From positions 1,265,302-1,329,301 of the forward strand of contig CANNFX010000001.1 in NCBI GenBank assembly GCA_947504025.1: a DNA stretch of 64,000 nucleotides, in the 5' to 3' direction. This document shows positions 42,628-51,700 of the stretch, piece by piece. The notes under the pieces are model-generated. The model had not been told where the DNA came from. It saw only the letters and a program-made list of their open reading frames with translations, and ran no database searches. Both the position numbers and the translations under genes were made by a program. Each line of letters begins with the position of its first letter. Positions within the stretch are counted from its first letter, which is position 1. This DNA is from an uncultured Sphingomonadaceae bacterium (GTDB taxonomy: Bacteria; Pseudomonadota; Alphaproteobacteria; Sphingomonadales; Sphingomonadaceae).

Positions 42628-43427
42628 CGCAGAAGATTCCCTATTGGCATGTCGATGCCTTTGCTGAGCGTTCGTTCACCGGCAATCAGGCCGCGGTGAT
42701 GGAACTGGATAGCTGGCTCGCGGATGATGTTTTGCAGGCGATTGGTGAAGAAAATAACTTCGCTGAAACTGCCTTTATCGTGCGCGATGAGAGCAGCGAG
42801 GCGGATTGGGAACTTCGCTGGTTTACGCCGGCTTGCGAAATCCGGCTGTGCGGCCATGCGACTTTGGCGTCGGGGCATGTCTTGCTTGGCCGCGAAGGCG
42901 CGGGCGACCGTGTCACATTCCGCACACGGCTTGCCGGGATTCTTGAGGTGGTGCGCACGGATGATGGATATGAAGTATCCTTACCCGCCATTCCGACTGA
43001 GCGGAGCAACTGGCCTGAGGCCGTGGAGCATTTGGGGATGGCGCCGCGCGAAGTTTGGCGCAACCCCGACCGCTACAACATTTTCCTGTTTGATAATGAG
43101 GCGCAGGTGCGTGGCCTTAAACCTAACATGCGCGGGTTGGCTGCCTTGGGCGACGATCAGTTTGATTGCACTGCGCCGGGTGATACAACAGACGTGGTTA
43201 GCCGCGTGTTTGTGCCTGGTGCTGGTGTCGACGAAGATAGCGTGACTGGCTCTGCCCATGCCGCGCTGACACCATTTTGGGCGGCGAAGTTAGGCCGCGA
43301 TACCTTCACGGCGCATCAGGCATCTGAGCGCGGCGGGAATCTGGTCTGCCGATTGGATGGTGACCGTGCATGGTTGGGCGGTCAGTGCGTTACCGTGGTC
43401 GAAGGTTCGTTCTACGTCTCTGGATAA
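42624..43427 (+). CDS. PhzF family isomerase-like protein
   Basis: The 267-residue product has the two-fold diaminopimelate-epimerase-like fold of PhzF proteins. VDAFAERSFTGNQAAV opens it, the catalytic Glu48 is in EENNFAETAFI, and CGHATLASGHVL and DEDSVTGSAHAALTPFW are the conserved glycine-rich loops. PhzF itself isomerises a phenazine precursor, but there are no phenazine genes here, so the substrate is unknown. It is coupled to the transporter gene. Its end overlaps the end of the convergent serine hydrolase gene by 16 bases. Confidence 0.9.
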   Translation: MTQKIPYWHVDAFAERSFTGNQAAVMELDSWLADDVLQAIGEENNFAETAFIVRDESSEADWELRWFTPACEIRLCGHATLASGHVLLGREGAGDRVTFRTRLAGILEVVRTDDGYEVSLPAIPTERSNWPEAVEHLGMAPREVWRNPDRYNIFLFDNEAQVRGLKPNMRGLAALGDDQFDCTAPGDTTDVVSRVFVPGAGVDEDSVTGSAHAALTPFWAAKLGRDTFTAHQASERGGNLVCRLDGDRAWLGGQCVTVVEGSFYVSG

Positions 43428-44530
43428 AGCTCGACGACATCCATCAGTTCATCGACCAGCGCCATGCGTGCTGCAGAATCCGTATGGCCGAGCCGGACTA
43501 TGGTTAGTTTTTGGCGCGGACTGACCAAGACATATTGCCCCATGTGACCGATTGCTGCGAAGAGCGTGTCGGGTCCGCGATCTTCCTTTGCTTCGTCCCG
43601 GTCGAGTCCGGAATCCCGGTTCAGCCAAGTCTGACCGCCGTAAAACCCAGAACGCGGGCTGGGTGACGTCATAAAATCGATCCAGCGGCGCGGGACCAAT
43701 TGAGAGCCGCGTTCCGATCCGCCATGGCGTAGGAATTCGCCGAATTTGGCCCAGTCGCGCGCTGTGGCATGCATCAGGCTTCCGCCTATTAGCGTGCCAC
43801 TGGCGTCGAATTCAGGCACCATGCTGTCCATATCCAGCGGTCCGAACAGCCGGGTCTGGAGATAATCGGCGATAGCTTTGCGGCGCGTTTCAGGATCGTT
43901 ACTCTTGGTCAGCGCCCGTGCGGCAATGTCGGCCAGAATAACTGTGGTGTTGGACGAATATTCGAATGTGCGGCCTGGCTCTCCTTCAAGCGGCTGTGCC
44001 TCGGCATAATCGGCCATATCGTCCCGGCCATCGAGGAACAGCATCCGCACTTCGGAGGATTCGTATATCGGATCACCTGCTTCGGTATGTCGCAGGCCTG
44101 AGCGCATCTGGAGCAATTGCCGGAGCGTTATCTCTCCGCGCGGATCACCGGGGCGCTGCCAGCGGGGGACTGGCGGCGAATCGTCGAGGCGTAGGCGTCC
44201 ATCGGCGACTAACATTCCGATCATCACCGCGGTTACGGTCTTGGCCATCGACCAGCTGACGAAGCGGGTCTCGGCATCATAGCCCTCGCCATATCGCTCT
44301 GCCGCGATCTCGCCTGCATGCATTACGATTGTGGCGCGGGTCTCGCCAATTTCGCCGGGTTTGGTGAAAAGTTCGTCCACTTGCCGCGCCAGCTGTTCGG
44401 TCGCCGCACCTGCATTGTCCGTCACTGCTGCCAGTGCTTCGTCGGATAGCGGCGGCAATTCGGCGGGCGCGCTGTCTCCGCAGCCAGCCAGTAGGAAGAG
44501 CGGGGCGATTGGTAAGACGTGTCTGGACAT
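43412..44530 (-). CDS. Serine hydrolase lipoprotein, class C beta-lactamase family
   Basis: The 372-residue product has a short lipoprotein signal with LFLLAGC (lipid Cys17) and a beta-lactamase/penicillin-binding-like domain. The nucleophile motif is Ser94-x2-Lys97 in SWSMAKT, the second is YSSN near 205, and an HMGQ segment near the end stands at the KTG place. Such proteins include esterases, D-aminopeptidases and carboxypeptidases; true beta-lactamase activity is not implied. ATG 44530 is preferred because it gives a proper signal. The divergent hypothetical gene starts only 31 bases away. Confidence 0.88.
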   Translation of the reverse strand: MSRHVLPIAPLFLLAGCGDSAPAELPPLSDEALAAVTDNAGAATEQLARQVDELFTKPGEIGETRATIVMHAGEIAAERYGEGYDAETRFVSWSMAKTVTAVMIGMLVADGRLRLDDSPPVPRWQRPGDPRGEITLRQLLQMRSGLRHTEAGDPIYESSEVRMLFLDGRDDMADYAEAQPLEGEPGRTFEYSSNTTVILADIAARALTKSNDPETRRKAIADYLQTRLFGPLDMDSMVPEFDASGTLIGGSLMHATARDWAKFGEFLRHGGSERGSQLVPRRWIDFMTSPSPRSGFYGGQTWLNRDSGLDRDEAKEDRGPDTLFAAIGHMGQYVLVSPRQKLTIVRLGHTDSAARMALVDELMDVVELYPET

Positions 44531-44561
44531 AGGGCTGCGTGATGCGTCAAAGCGCAGCCCT

Positions 44562-44927
44562 ATGGCAACCGCAAAACGACGCCCCGCTTCCAGATCCACT
44601 CGCAAGACCTCATCAGGTCGCGGGTGGAAGGTCTTGCTCGTCATCGTGGCGCTGATCGCTGCGCTGGCCGCGTATAATTGGGCGGCCATCACCGGATTTA
44701 CCAACGCGGGGGCCGCCTATAGCGCCAGGGTCGCCTGTTCGTGCCGCCATGCGGGCGAGCGCAGTCTCGACGATTGTCGCAAAGATTTGCTCGGCGGGAT
44801 GGAGCTTGTGAGCCTGACCGAGAATGAGGCGGAGAAGAGCGTTACGGCACGCTACCCGCTGATGATTGGCCACACAGCGCGCTGGCGCGAGGGCTATGGC
44901 TGCGTAATGGATGAGTGGGAGGGTTAG
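44562..44927 (+). CDS. Hypothetical membrane-anchored protein with cysteine cluster
   Basis: No family was recognised. The 121-residue product has a basic N terminus, one membrane span at about 26-45 ([20 protein letters not shown]) and a periplasmic part with [20 protein letters not shown], three cysteines in a short stretch, and a further Cys near the end (YGCVMDEW). It lies head to head with the serine hydrolase gene (31 bases between starts), so both may share one regulatory region. Its TAG overlaps the end of mnmA. ATG 44562 was chosen because earlier in-frame codons lie antisense to the hydrolase. Confidence 0.65.
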   Translation: MATAKRRPASRSTRKTSSGRGWKVLLVIVALIAALAAYNWAAITGFTNAGAAYSARVACSCRHAGERSLDDCRKDLLGGMELVSLTENEAEKSVTARYPLMIGHTARWREGYGCVMDEWEG

Positions 44928-46093
44928 CCCTCTAAGGTTTGCAACAAGCTCTCGGTCGAATCGATCCAGCCGCCGCCTAAAACACGCTCGCCCGCATAGA
45001 TCACCGCAGCTTGCCCCGGCGCGACGCCAAATTCAGGATCGTCGAAGTGCAACGTTACCGATGCACCATCGCCCAGATTGCCTTCTAGCGTGACCGGAAC
45101 CGGCTTTGCCAGACTGCGGACCTTGGCCGTCAACGGCATGTCGGGGATCGGGCCAATGCGGTTGGTGTCGATGATCTTCGCCGACTTCACAGCCAATAAC
45201 CGTTTCGGACCAACCATCACGCGGGCGTTGGGTGCGTCCAAGCCAACAACATAGAGCGGCTCTGCCTGTCCGCCGATATCCAGCCCGCGGCGCTGGCCGA
45301 CCGTGTAATGGATGATACCCCTATGTTCGCCCATTTCCTCGCCAGTTTCGGCATGGACAATCGGGCCAGGTGCAGCACCTTCGGGGCGCATCTTGCGTAC
45401 TATCTTGGCATAATCGCCATCGGGCACGAAGCAGATGTCCTGACTGTCAGGTTTGGCCGCATTGCGCAGACCGGCGGCCTCCGCCAGCTCGCGCACCTGC
45501 GATTTTGGCAAGCCGCCAAGCGGAAAGCGGATGAAATCCAGCTGCGCTTCTGTGGTGCCATATAGAAAGTAGCTCTGATCGCGCGCCGGATCGGTTGCGC
45601 GATGCAATTCTGCTCCCGCTGCTCCCGCCATGCGCTGAACGTAATGTCCCGTCGCTATGCAATCCGCTCCAAGTTCACGCGCCATGCGCAGCAAATCGGT
45701 GAACTTCGGGCCCATATTGCAGCTGATGCAGGGCACAGGCGTGCGGCCTGCAAGATATTCGTCAGCAAATTTCTCGACGACATCTTCTTTGAAGGCGCTT
45801 TCATGGTCGAACACATAATGTGCGATGCCTAGGCCGTCGGAAACTGCGCGCGCATCGGAAATGTCGTCGCCGGCACAGCATGCGCCCTTGCGGCCGGTCG
45901 CTGCCCCATAGTCATAAAGCTGCAGCGTGATGCCGATCACTTCCGCGCCGCTTGCATGGGCAAGGGCGGCGACAACCGACGAATCGACCCCGCCGGACAT
46001 GGCGACAACGATACGGCTTTCGCTTGCAGGCTTGGTCAGGCCGAATAGGTCGGCTGCTGCGCTGGCAGAATCAAGGACGGTGCTGGTGGTCAT
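44924..46093 (-). CDS. mnmA: tRNA-specific 2-thiouridylase MnmA
   Basis: MnmA puts sulfur on C2 of uridine 34 in Lys, Glu and Gln tRNAs, using ATP and a persulfide relay. The 389-residue product has the PP-loop [16 protein letters not shown] near residue 28, [18 protein letters not shown], the first catalytic cysteine in [23 protein letters not shown], and the second in [23 protein letters not shown] and GGGWI complete the family pattern. The start is uncertain: ATG 46093 is chosen; ATG 46108 and TTG 46123 are in frame. The GAGGAA sequence upstream fits none of them well. Confidence 0.94.
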   Translation of the reverse strand: MTTSTVLDSASAAADLFGLTKPASESRIVVAMSGGVDSSVVAALAHASGAEVIGITLQLYDYGAATGRKGACCAGDDISDARAVSDGLGIAHYVFDHESAFKEDVVEKFADEYLAGRTPVPCISCNMGPKFTDLLRMARELGADCIATGHYVQRMAGAAGAELHRATDPARDQSYFLYGTTEAQLDFIRFPLGGLPKSQVRELAEAAGLRNAAKPDSQDICFVPDGDYAKIVRKMRPEGAAPGPIVHAETGEEMGEHRGIIHYTVGQRRGLDIGGQAEPLYVVGLDAPNARVMVGPKRLLAVKSAKIIDTNRIGPIPDMPLTAKVRSLAKPVPVTLEGNLGDGASVTLHFDDPEFGVAPGQAAVIYAGERVLGGGWIDSTESLLQTLEG

Positions 46094-46210
46094 TGCGAGA
46101 GCGCCCATACACGCTGAGGTCAATTCCTCAAAGAACCGGTAACTTGTCCTGCCAAAAGATAAACGCGGGCTTTACGGCTTCTTGACCAAGTGGGGTCTAA
46201 AGAGGTCGCC

Positions 46211-46564
46211 ATGTTCGAGAGTCGCATCATTGAAACCGCACAGGAGCGGGACGTTTTGGCCAGTGGTCAGACCGTAGAAGTAATGCTCCCGTTGCGCGAA
46301 CTGGGTTGGGCCGAGCTTACTGCTCGTCTGTCGGCAACGCGTGAATTGCGCGGCGTGCTGGCAATTGCAGCAGGTAAGGCTGCTCATGGCAGTTTCGATT
46401 TGGGGGCTGCCAGGCAGATTGCGGGCTCCGAGCCGATAAAATTGAATGACTTACCTGCCATTAACCCTGATGCTTTAGGCAATAGCAAATACGCCGGGCG
46501 CAAAGATGGCTCCAACGCGGCACATAAATGTGACGCGGAAAACGGCGACCGAGGAAACGTATGA
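46211..46564 (+). CDS. Hypothetical protein upstream of sciP
   Basis: No family was recognised. The 117-residue product is soluble, with a compact first part (MFESRIIETAQERDVLASG to about residue 75) and a polar C-terminal stretch rich in Asn, Asp and Lys. AGAGGT lies four bases before ATG 46211. Its stop overlaps the sciP start by 4 bases (ATGA, 46561-46564), so the two are co-translated, which suggests a linked role in cell-cycle control. That link is inferred from coupling only. Confidence 0.7.
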   Translation: MFESRIIETAQERDVLASGQTVEVMLPLRELGWAELTARLSATRELRGVLAIAAGKAAHGSFDLGAARQIAGSEPIKLNDLPAINPDALGNSKYAGRKDGSNAAHKCDAENGDRGNV

Positions 46565-46860
46565 TTGAGAACCAGAAAATTCGACCCGCAAAGGTCATCG
46601 GCCCACTCGGAGAGCCGCTTACGATTGACGATCTTCCTGCGCCTGACACCACGCGCTGGGTCGTTCGCCGTAAGGCGGAAGTTGTGGCAGCCGTTAACGG
46701 CGGGCTTCTTACAATCGATGAAGTGTTGGAGCGCTATACGCTAACACTTGAAGAATTTGCCTCATGGCAGCGTGCTGTCGACCGTTCGGGCATGCAGGGG
46801 CTGCGGGTAACGCGAATCCAGCATTATCGCGACCTCTATGAACGCCAGTTGAAATATTGA
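46561..46860 (+). CDS. sciP: DUF1153 protein, SciP-type CtrA inhibitor
   Basis: SciP is a small alphaproteobacterial protein that binds CtrA or nearby DNA and represses CtrA-activated transcription in G1 cells of Caulobacter. The 99-residue product has the full DUF1153 pattern: RWVVRRKAEVVAAVNGG near residue 32, then LLTIDEVLERYTLTLEEFAS, a helix-turn-helix-like region, and LRVTRIQHYRDLYE at the end. GAGGAAA precedes the ATG, and the start overlaps the upstream hypothetical gene. Weak inverted repeats of GCGCGC near 46880-46910 might mark the end of this unit. Confidence 0.93.
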   Translation: MIENQKIRPAKVIGPLGEPLTIDDLPAPDTTRWVVRRKAEVVAAVNGGLLTIDEVLERYTLTLEEFASWQRAVDRSGMQGLRVTRIQHYRDLYERQLKY

Positions 46861-46950
46861 CTTAGGCGATTCTTCCACAGCGCGCGGGCTAAAAAACACT
46901 TAAGCGCGCGACATTCCATCCAAAATTAGGTAGTCATCCTCAACCGCGCG

Positions 46951-46976
46951 GGAACATAAGTCCTGTGCGGGCCGTT
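46951..46976 (+). promoter_or_regulatory. EcfG (general stress response) promoter of glsB
   Basis: GGAAC at 46951-46955 and CGTT at 46973-46976 are separated by 17 bases, an exact match to the alphaproteobacterial EcfG promoter GGAAC-N16/17-CGTT. The ATG of the GlsB-type stress protein is 74 bases downstream. EcfG is the extracytoplasmic-function sigma factor of the PhyR/NepR general stress response. The gene's family is itself stress-linked, which supports the call. Confidence 0.8.
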
Positions 46977-47050
46977 CTGTATGCTGATTGAGCCGGCGAA
47001 GCACCGGTTTTGCGGTATGCGGGCTCACGGAATTAACAGGAGGATTTAAT

Positions 47051-47314
47051 ATGGGTTGGATTATTGCAATTATCGTTGGCGGTGTAGCTGGTTGGCTGGC
47101 AAGCTTGGTTATGAACCGTGATGCCTCGATGGGCATTCTTTGGAATGTTATTGTCGGTGTTGTCGGATCGGTGATCGGCAACGTTGTGGCACAGCAGTTC
47201 GGATGGGCTGGTTCGATCCAGGAATTCTCGGTTACCGGATTGGTTATCGCGGTTGTAGGCGCGATCATTCTTCTCGCTATCGTGAATCTCGTTCAGCGTG
47301 GTCGCGTGCGCTAA
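47051..47314 (+). CDS. GlsB/YeaQ/YmgE family stress response membrane protein
   Basis: The 87-residue inner-membrane protein has three hydrophobic spans and the family's Gly-rich pattern: GWIIAIIVGGVAGWLASLVM at the start, NVIVGVVGSVIGNVVA in the middle and AVVGAIILLAIVNLVQR at the end. The family is induced by general stress or stationary phase in several bacteria; its biochemical role is unknown. AGGAGG seven bases before ATG 47051 is a near-ideal ribosome binding site. An exact EcfG promoter lies upstream and a strong terminator hairpin lies downstream, so it is probably a single-gene stress unit. Confidence 0.92.
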   Translation: MGWIIAIIVGGVAGWLASLVMNRDASMGILWNVIVGVVGSVIGNVVAQQFGWAGSIQEFSVTGLVIAVVGAIILLAIVNLVQRGRVR

Positions 47315-47341
47315 TTCGCGCCTGCTGACTTACAAGTTACC

Positions 47342-47386
47342 GCAAGGGCGGGAGGACGCATTATGCTTCTCCCGCCCTTGCTTTGT
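47342..47386 (+). terminator. Rho-independent terminator after glsB
   Basis: Bases 47342-47354 (GCAAGGGCGGGAG) and 47369-47381 (CTCCCGCCCTTGC) form a perfect 13-base-pair GC-rich stem with a 14-base loop, followed by TTTGT. It sits 28 bases after the glsB stop. The T run is short but the stem is strong. The rest of the 247-base gap up to 47561 shows nothing recognisable. Confidence 0.85.
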
Positions 47387-47561
47387 CCGGATTCCAGGTT
47401 TCGCATGCTCTTGCGCTCACCTGATAGTGTTTGTCGTTCGTAGAACTGCCGATTGCCCCAACTAAGGCCCGCGTCTAGGGCTTTTTCGATAGCCAAACGG
47501 GGGTCATGGCATACGGCTTGCTCTTGGTGCTATAGTAATATAACACAGTGCGCGAACTGAT

Positions 47562-48758
47562 ATGAACTATGAAACCGGCATTTCTATGGACCATGGTCAC
47601 ACTTCCATCGAGGGGGATCCCCTCGATACCGTCCACGCTGAGGAAAAGCGCTCACGTCGCAAGTGGCTGATCGCGCTTATCGCATTTCTTATACTCGGCG
47701 CGGCGATTGCCGTCTGGTACATGATGCAAGGCGCTGGCGAACCGGTTGCTGCGGCCGATAATTCCGAGCAAGCACCGGCTATCACAGTTATTTCTCCGGG
47801 CCGTGCTACGATCGATGGTGAAATCGTCGCAACGGGCACATTGGCGGCCCGCCGTGAGGTTCCCGTTGGTGTCGTAGGCGAAGGGGGTAGAGTGATCTCC
47901 GTTCCCGTCGAAGCAGGTCAATTTGTCCGTAAAGGGCAGCTGCTTGTCGCGATTGATCGTTCAGTACAAAACCAGCAGGCTGCTAGTCAGTCAGCACAGA
48001 TTGCCGTGTCGCGATCCGATGCGCGGCTGGCGCAGGCTAATCTCGACCGTGCATTGAAGCTGGTTGAGCGCGGCTTTATTTCGCAAGCTGATATCGACCG
48101 GCTGACTGCGACGCGCGATGCCGCCAATGCCCGTGTACAGGTGGCGCAGGCGCAACTTGGCGAACTCAGGGCGCGTAACGCACGGCTCAATGTCTACGCT
48201 CCGGCGAGCGGGCTTGTCCTGTCGCGCAATGTCGAGCCTGGTCAGGTTGTTAGCGCGGGTTCGCAACCTCTCTTCACTATCGCCAAGGGTGGCGAGATGG
48301 AATTGATGGCTGGCCTTGGTGAAACCGATCTTGCCAGAATTTCTGCCGGTGTTGCTGCGGAGGTAACTCCGGTGGGCACCGACAAGGTGTTTTCGGGCCA
48401 AGTCTGGCAAATTGCACCAATTATCGACGCACAAAACAGACAAGGCACTGCGCGGATTGCGCTTCCATATGCTTCCGAACTGCGTCCGGGCGGTTTTGCT
48501 CAGGCTGTGATCAAGAGCGGCACGGTTGTTGCCCCTCAATTGCCTGAAAGCGCGCTTCAATCGGATGATGACGGCAGCTACGTCTATATTGTCGACGAGG
48601 ATAATAAGATTGAGCGCAGAGGAATTGAGCTAGGCAGTGTCACAGCCAACGGCGTAACTATCCGTGACGGACTGACGGGCACTGAAAAGGTGGTTCTGCG
48701 GGCCGGCGGCTTCTTGAATCCGGGTGAGACAGTTAAGCCAGTCCTAGCGAAAGACTGA
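47562..48758 (+). CDS. RND efflux periplasmic adaptor (HlyD/MFP family)
   Basis: The 398-residue product has an N-terminal membrane anchor at about 36-56 (WLIALIAFLILGAAIAVWYM), a lipoyl/barrel-sandwich domain split around GGRVISVPVEAGQFVRKGQLL and YAPASGLVLSRNVEPGQVV, an alpha-helical hairpin between them (LVERGFISQADIDRL), and a beta-barrel end. Adaptors join the RND pump to an outer-membrane channel. The permease gene follows by 5 bases. No TolC-type gene is in the window. An internal ATG at 47586 is an alternative start. The substrate is unknown. Confidence 0.93.
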   Translation: MNYETGISMDHGHTSIEGDPLDTVHAEEKRSRRKWLIALIAFLILGAAIAVWYMMQGAGEPVAAADNSEQAPAITVISPGRATIDGEIVATGTLAARREVPVGVVGEGGRVISVPVEAGQFVRKGQLLVAIDRSVQNQQAASQSAQIAVSRSDARLAQANLDRALKLVERGFISQADIDRLTATRDAANARVQVAQAQLGELRARNARLNVYAPASGLVLSRNVEPGQVVSAGSQPLFTIAKGGEMELMAGLGETDLARISAGVAAEVTPVGTDKVFSGQVWQIAPIIDAQNRQGTARIALPYASELRPGGFAQAVIKSGTVVAPQLPESALQSDDDGSYVYIVDEDNKIERRGIELGSVTANGVTIRDGLTGTEKVVLRAGGFLNPGETVKPVLAKD

Positions 48759-48763
48759 CCGCT

Positions 48764-51700
48764 ATGAACTTCAATAATATTTCCGCATGGTCGATTCGCA
48801 ATCCAGTGATCCCATTGGTGTTTTTTACGGCACTATTCTTGGCCGGGATCATCAGTTTCGCACGGATGGATGTGGTCAACAATCCGGACATTGAGTTTCC
48901 GGCGGTCAATGTAACTATTTCGCAGCCGGGCGCTGCTCCGACCGAGATTGAAAACCAGATTACGCAAATTGTCGAATCTGCGGTTCGAAATGTTAATGGG
49001 GTTAAATCACTAAATTCGACAGCTCGCGAAGGTAGCTCGAACACCTTCGTGGAATTCGAGATTGGGATCGATCCCAACGATGCCACTGCAGAAGTAAAAA
49101 ATGCGGTCGATTCGGTACGCGGCAGTTTGCCTGACGGCATTCTTGAGCCACGGATCAGCAAGGAAGAAATTTCGGGAGGCTTTCTCGGAATTTATGCAGT
49201 CGAAGCTGACGACATGACAATTGAACAGCTGAGTTGGTTCATCGATGATTCGGTGGCCAAAAAGCTGTTGGCTGTGGATGGGATGGCCGAGGTTGGACGG
49301 TTCGGCGGTGTGAATCGCGAAATCGAAGTGACCCTTGATCCGGGCAAGATGCGGTCGCTTGGTGTGACCGCCAGTCAGATCAATCAAATCTTGCGGATCG
49401 ACAATATCGATGCGGCGGGCGGCATGGCGGAGGTGGGCGGCACCCGCCAGTCGGTTCGCGTGCTTGGTAGTACTGATTCAGCTTTCAAGCTTTCGCAAAA
49501 GCAAATCCAACTTGGCGGTGGGCGCACGATCAAACTGGCCGATGTGGCGAGCGTGCGTGACGGTTTCAGTGAACGATCGTCGATCAGCAAGGTTCGAGAC
49601 AAAGAGGTGGTCAACTTCTTCATGTCTCGTGCAAAGGGCGCATCTGACGTCACTGCATTCGACAGTGCACTGTTGGAAATCGCCAAGATCGAAGCTGACA
49701 ATCCGGGTGTGAAATTCATCCCGTTGTTCAACACGGTAAAGTACACCAAGAGCCAGTATGAGAGTTCGATCGCTGCTATGATCGAAGGCGCAATTTTGGC
49801 TGTGATTGTCGTATTCTTCTTCCTGCGGGATTGGCGGGCGACAGTGATTTCGGCTGTTGCCATCCCTCTTTCGGCAATCCCGACCTTCTGGTTCATGGAT
49901 TTACTCGGGTTCAATCTCAACCAACTCTCTCTGCTTGCGTTAGGTCTGGTGGCCGGGGTCCTTGTCGACGACGCCATTGTTGAGATTGAAAATATCGTGC
50001 GACATATGCGCATGGGCAAAAGTGCCTATCAGGCATCAATCGACGCGGCTGATGAGATCGGCTTGGCGGTTGTCGCGACCTCTTTCTGTATCGTTGCGGT
50101 GTTCCTGCCGGTTGGCCTGATGCCGGGTATTTCCGGTCAGTTCTTCAAGAACTTCGGGATCACCATCGTGGTGGCGGTGCTGATGAGCCTCGCCGTGGCG
50201 CGTATGATCACACCAATGCTGGCGGCCTATTTCCTCAAATCGCACGGCCATGCTGAACATGGGGCCGGCAAATGGATGGACCGCTATATGCGTGTGCTTA
50301 GCTGGACGCTGGATCGCAGCGAAATGCTTGCACTGCGGAAGGATCTTCCGGGGCCCCGTCGTCGCTGGCTGTATGTCTTAAGTGCAATTGCTTTGCTGAT
50401 TGTCCTACTTCTGGTCTCCGGCCAAGCACTGTTTACAAGCTTCGGCTTCTTGACCGGAACAGGTTTGCCTCAAGGGGTGGTAGGGCTGCTGGGGTTAGAT
50501 CCCACTTCAACAATCGGCACTCTTGCAGACCGCATCGTGCAACTGGTCTTCCTCGCGATGGCGACCTTTGTTGGTTTCCTAGTGGTCGTCCTGACCTTGA
50601 AGTTGTTCGGCCTTATTACACGGTTCTTGGGCGAGCGGATCGGGCAGTCCTGGCGCTATCTTGAAGCACGCTTCCATGATCATCGTGTGTGGATGCTCGG
50701 GGTGGGTTACGTTGCATTTTTGATCACCGTTTTGCTGTTCATGAACGTGCCTCCTCAATTCCAACCAACGACCAATGACGACAACAGTCAGGTTTCCATT
50801 GAGATGGTACCTGGAACCACGCTGGAAACCACCGAGCGGGTCGCTGATCATGTTGCGTCGCTGCTTTACGAGCAGCCAGAGGTTGAAGTTGCTCTTGAAC
50901 GAGTGAACGAAGGCAGCGCAACGATCTACATCACGCTCCGTGCAGACCGTGAGAAAACCTCGATTGAGTTTGAGCGTGATCTCGCGCCGCAATTCTCAGA
51001 GATTCCCGATGCCCGTGTCCGGTTCCGGTCGCAATCTGGTGGCTTTGGTAGTGGCCGTGATATGACTATCATGCTCGCTGGCTCGGATCCTGAATTGCTT
51101 GACCAAACTGCCACGGCATTGGTGGAACAGATGAAGGGTTTGGATACGCTGGTTGCGCCGCGCGTCAGTGCTGATCTCAACCGTCCGGAAATCATTATTG
51201 AGCCGCGTGCCGATCTGGCTGCTGAGTTGGGTGTGACCACAATCGCGCTTAGTCAGACGATTCGTATCGCAACAATGGGCGAAATCGAGCAAAACGCCGC
51301 AAAGTTCTCGCTGTCTGACAGGCAAATTCCAATCCGCGTCAAATTGCCCAAGTCTTCACGTCAAGATTTGACGACGATTGCGCAATTGCCAGTTGCTACG
51401 GCATCTGGAGGATCTGTACCGCTCGAACGAGTGGCGAAGATATCCTTTGGCTCGGGCCCAACGTCGATCCAGCGTTACAACCAAAACCGCCGCGTGCTGG
51501 TAGGCGCTGACCTGGCATCGGGTGTTATCAAGGGAACTGCGCAGGAGCAGATCGATGCGCTGCCGGTCCTTCAGGAGCTGCCGCAGGGCGTTATCCGTGA
51601 TGTTGTTGGTGAAGATGAATGGCAGCAGGAATTGATCGCCAATCTCATCATCGCGATTATCGCTGGTGTGCTTTTGGTGTTTGCCGTGCTGGTTCTGCTC

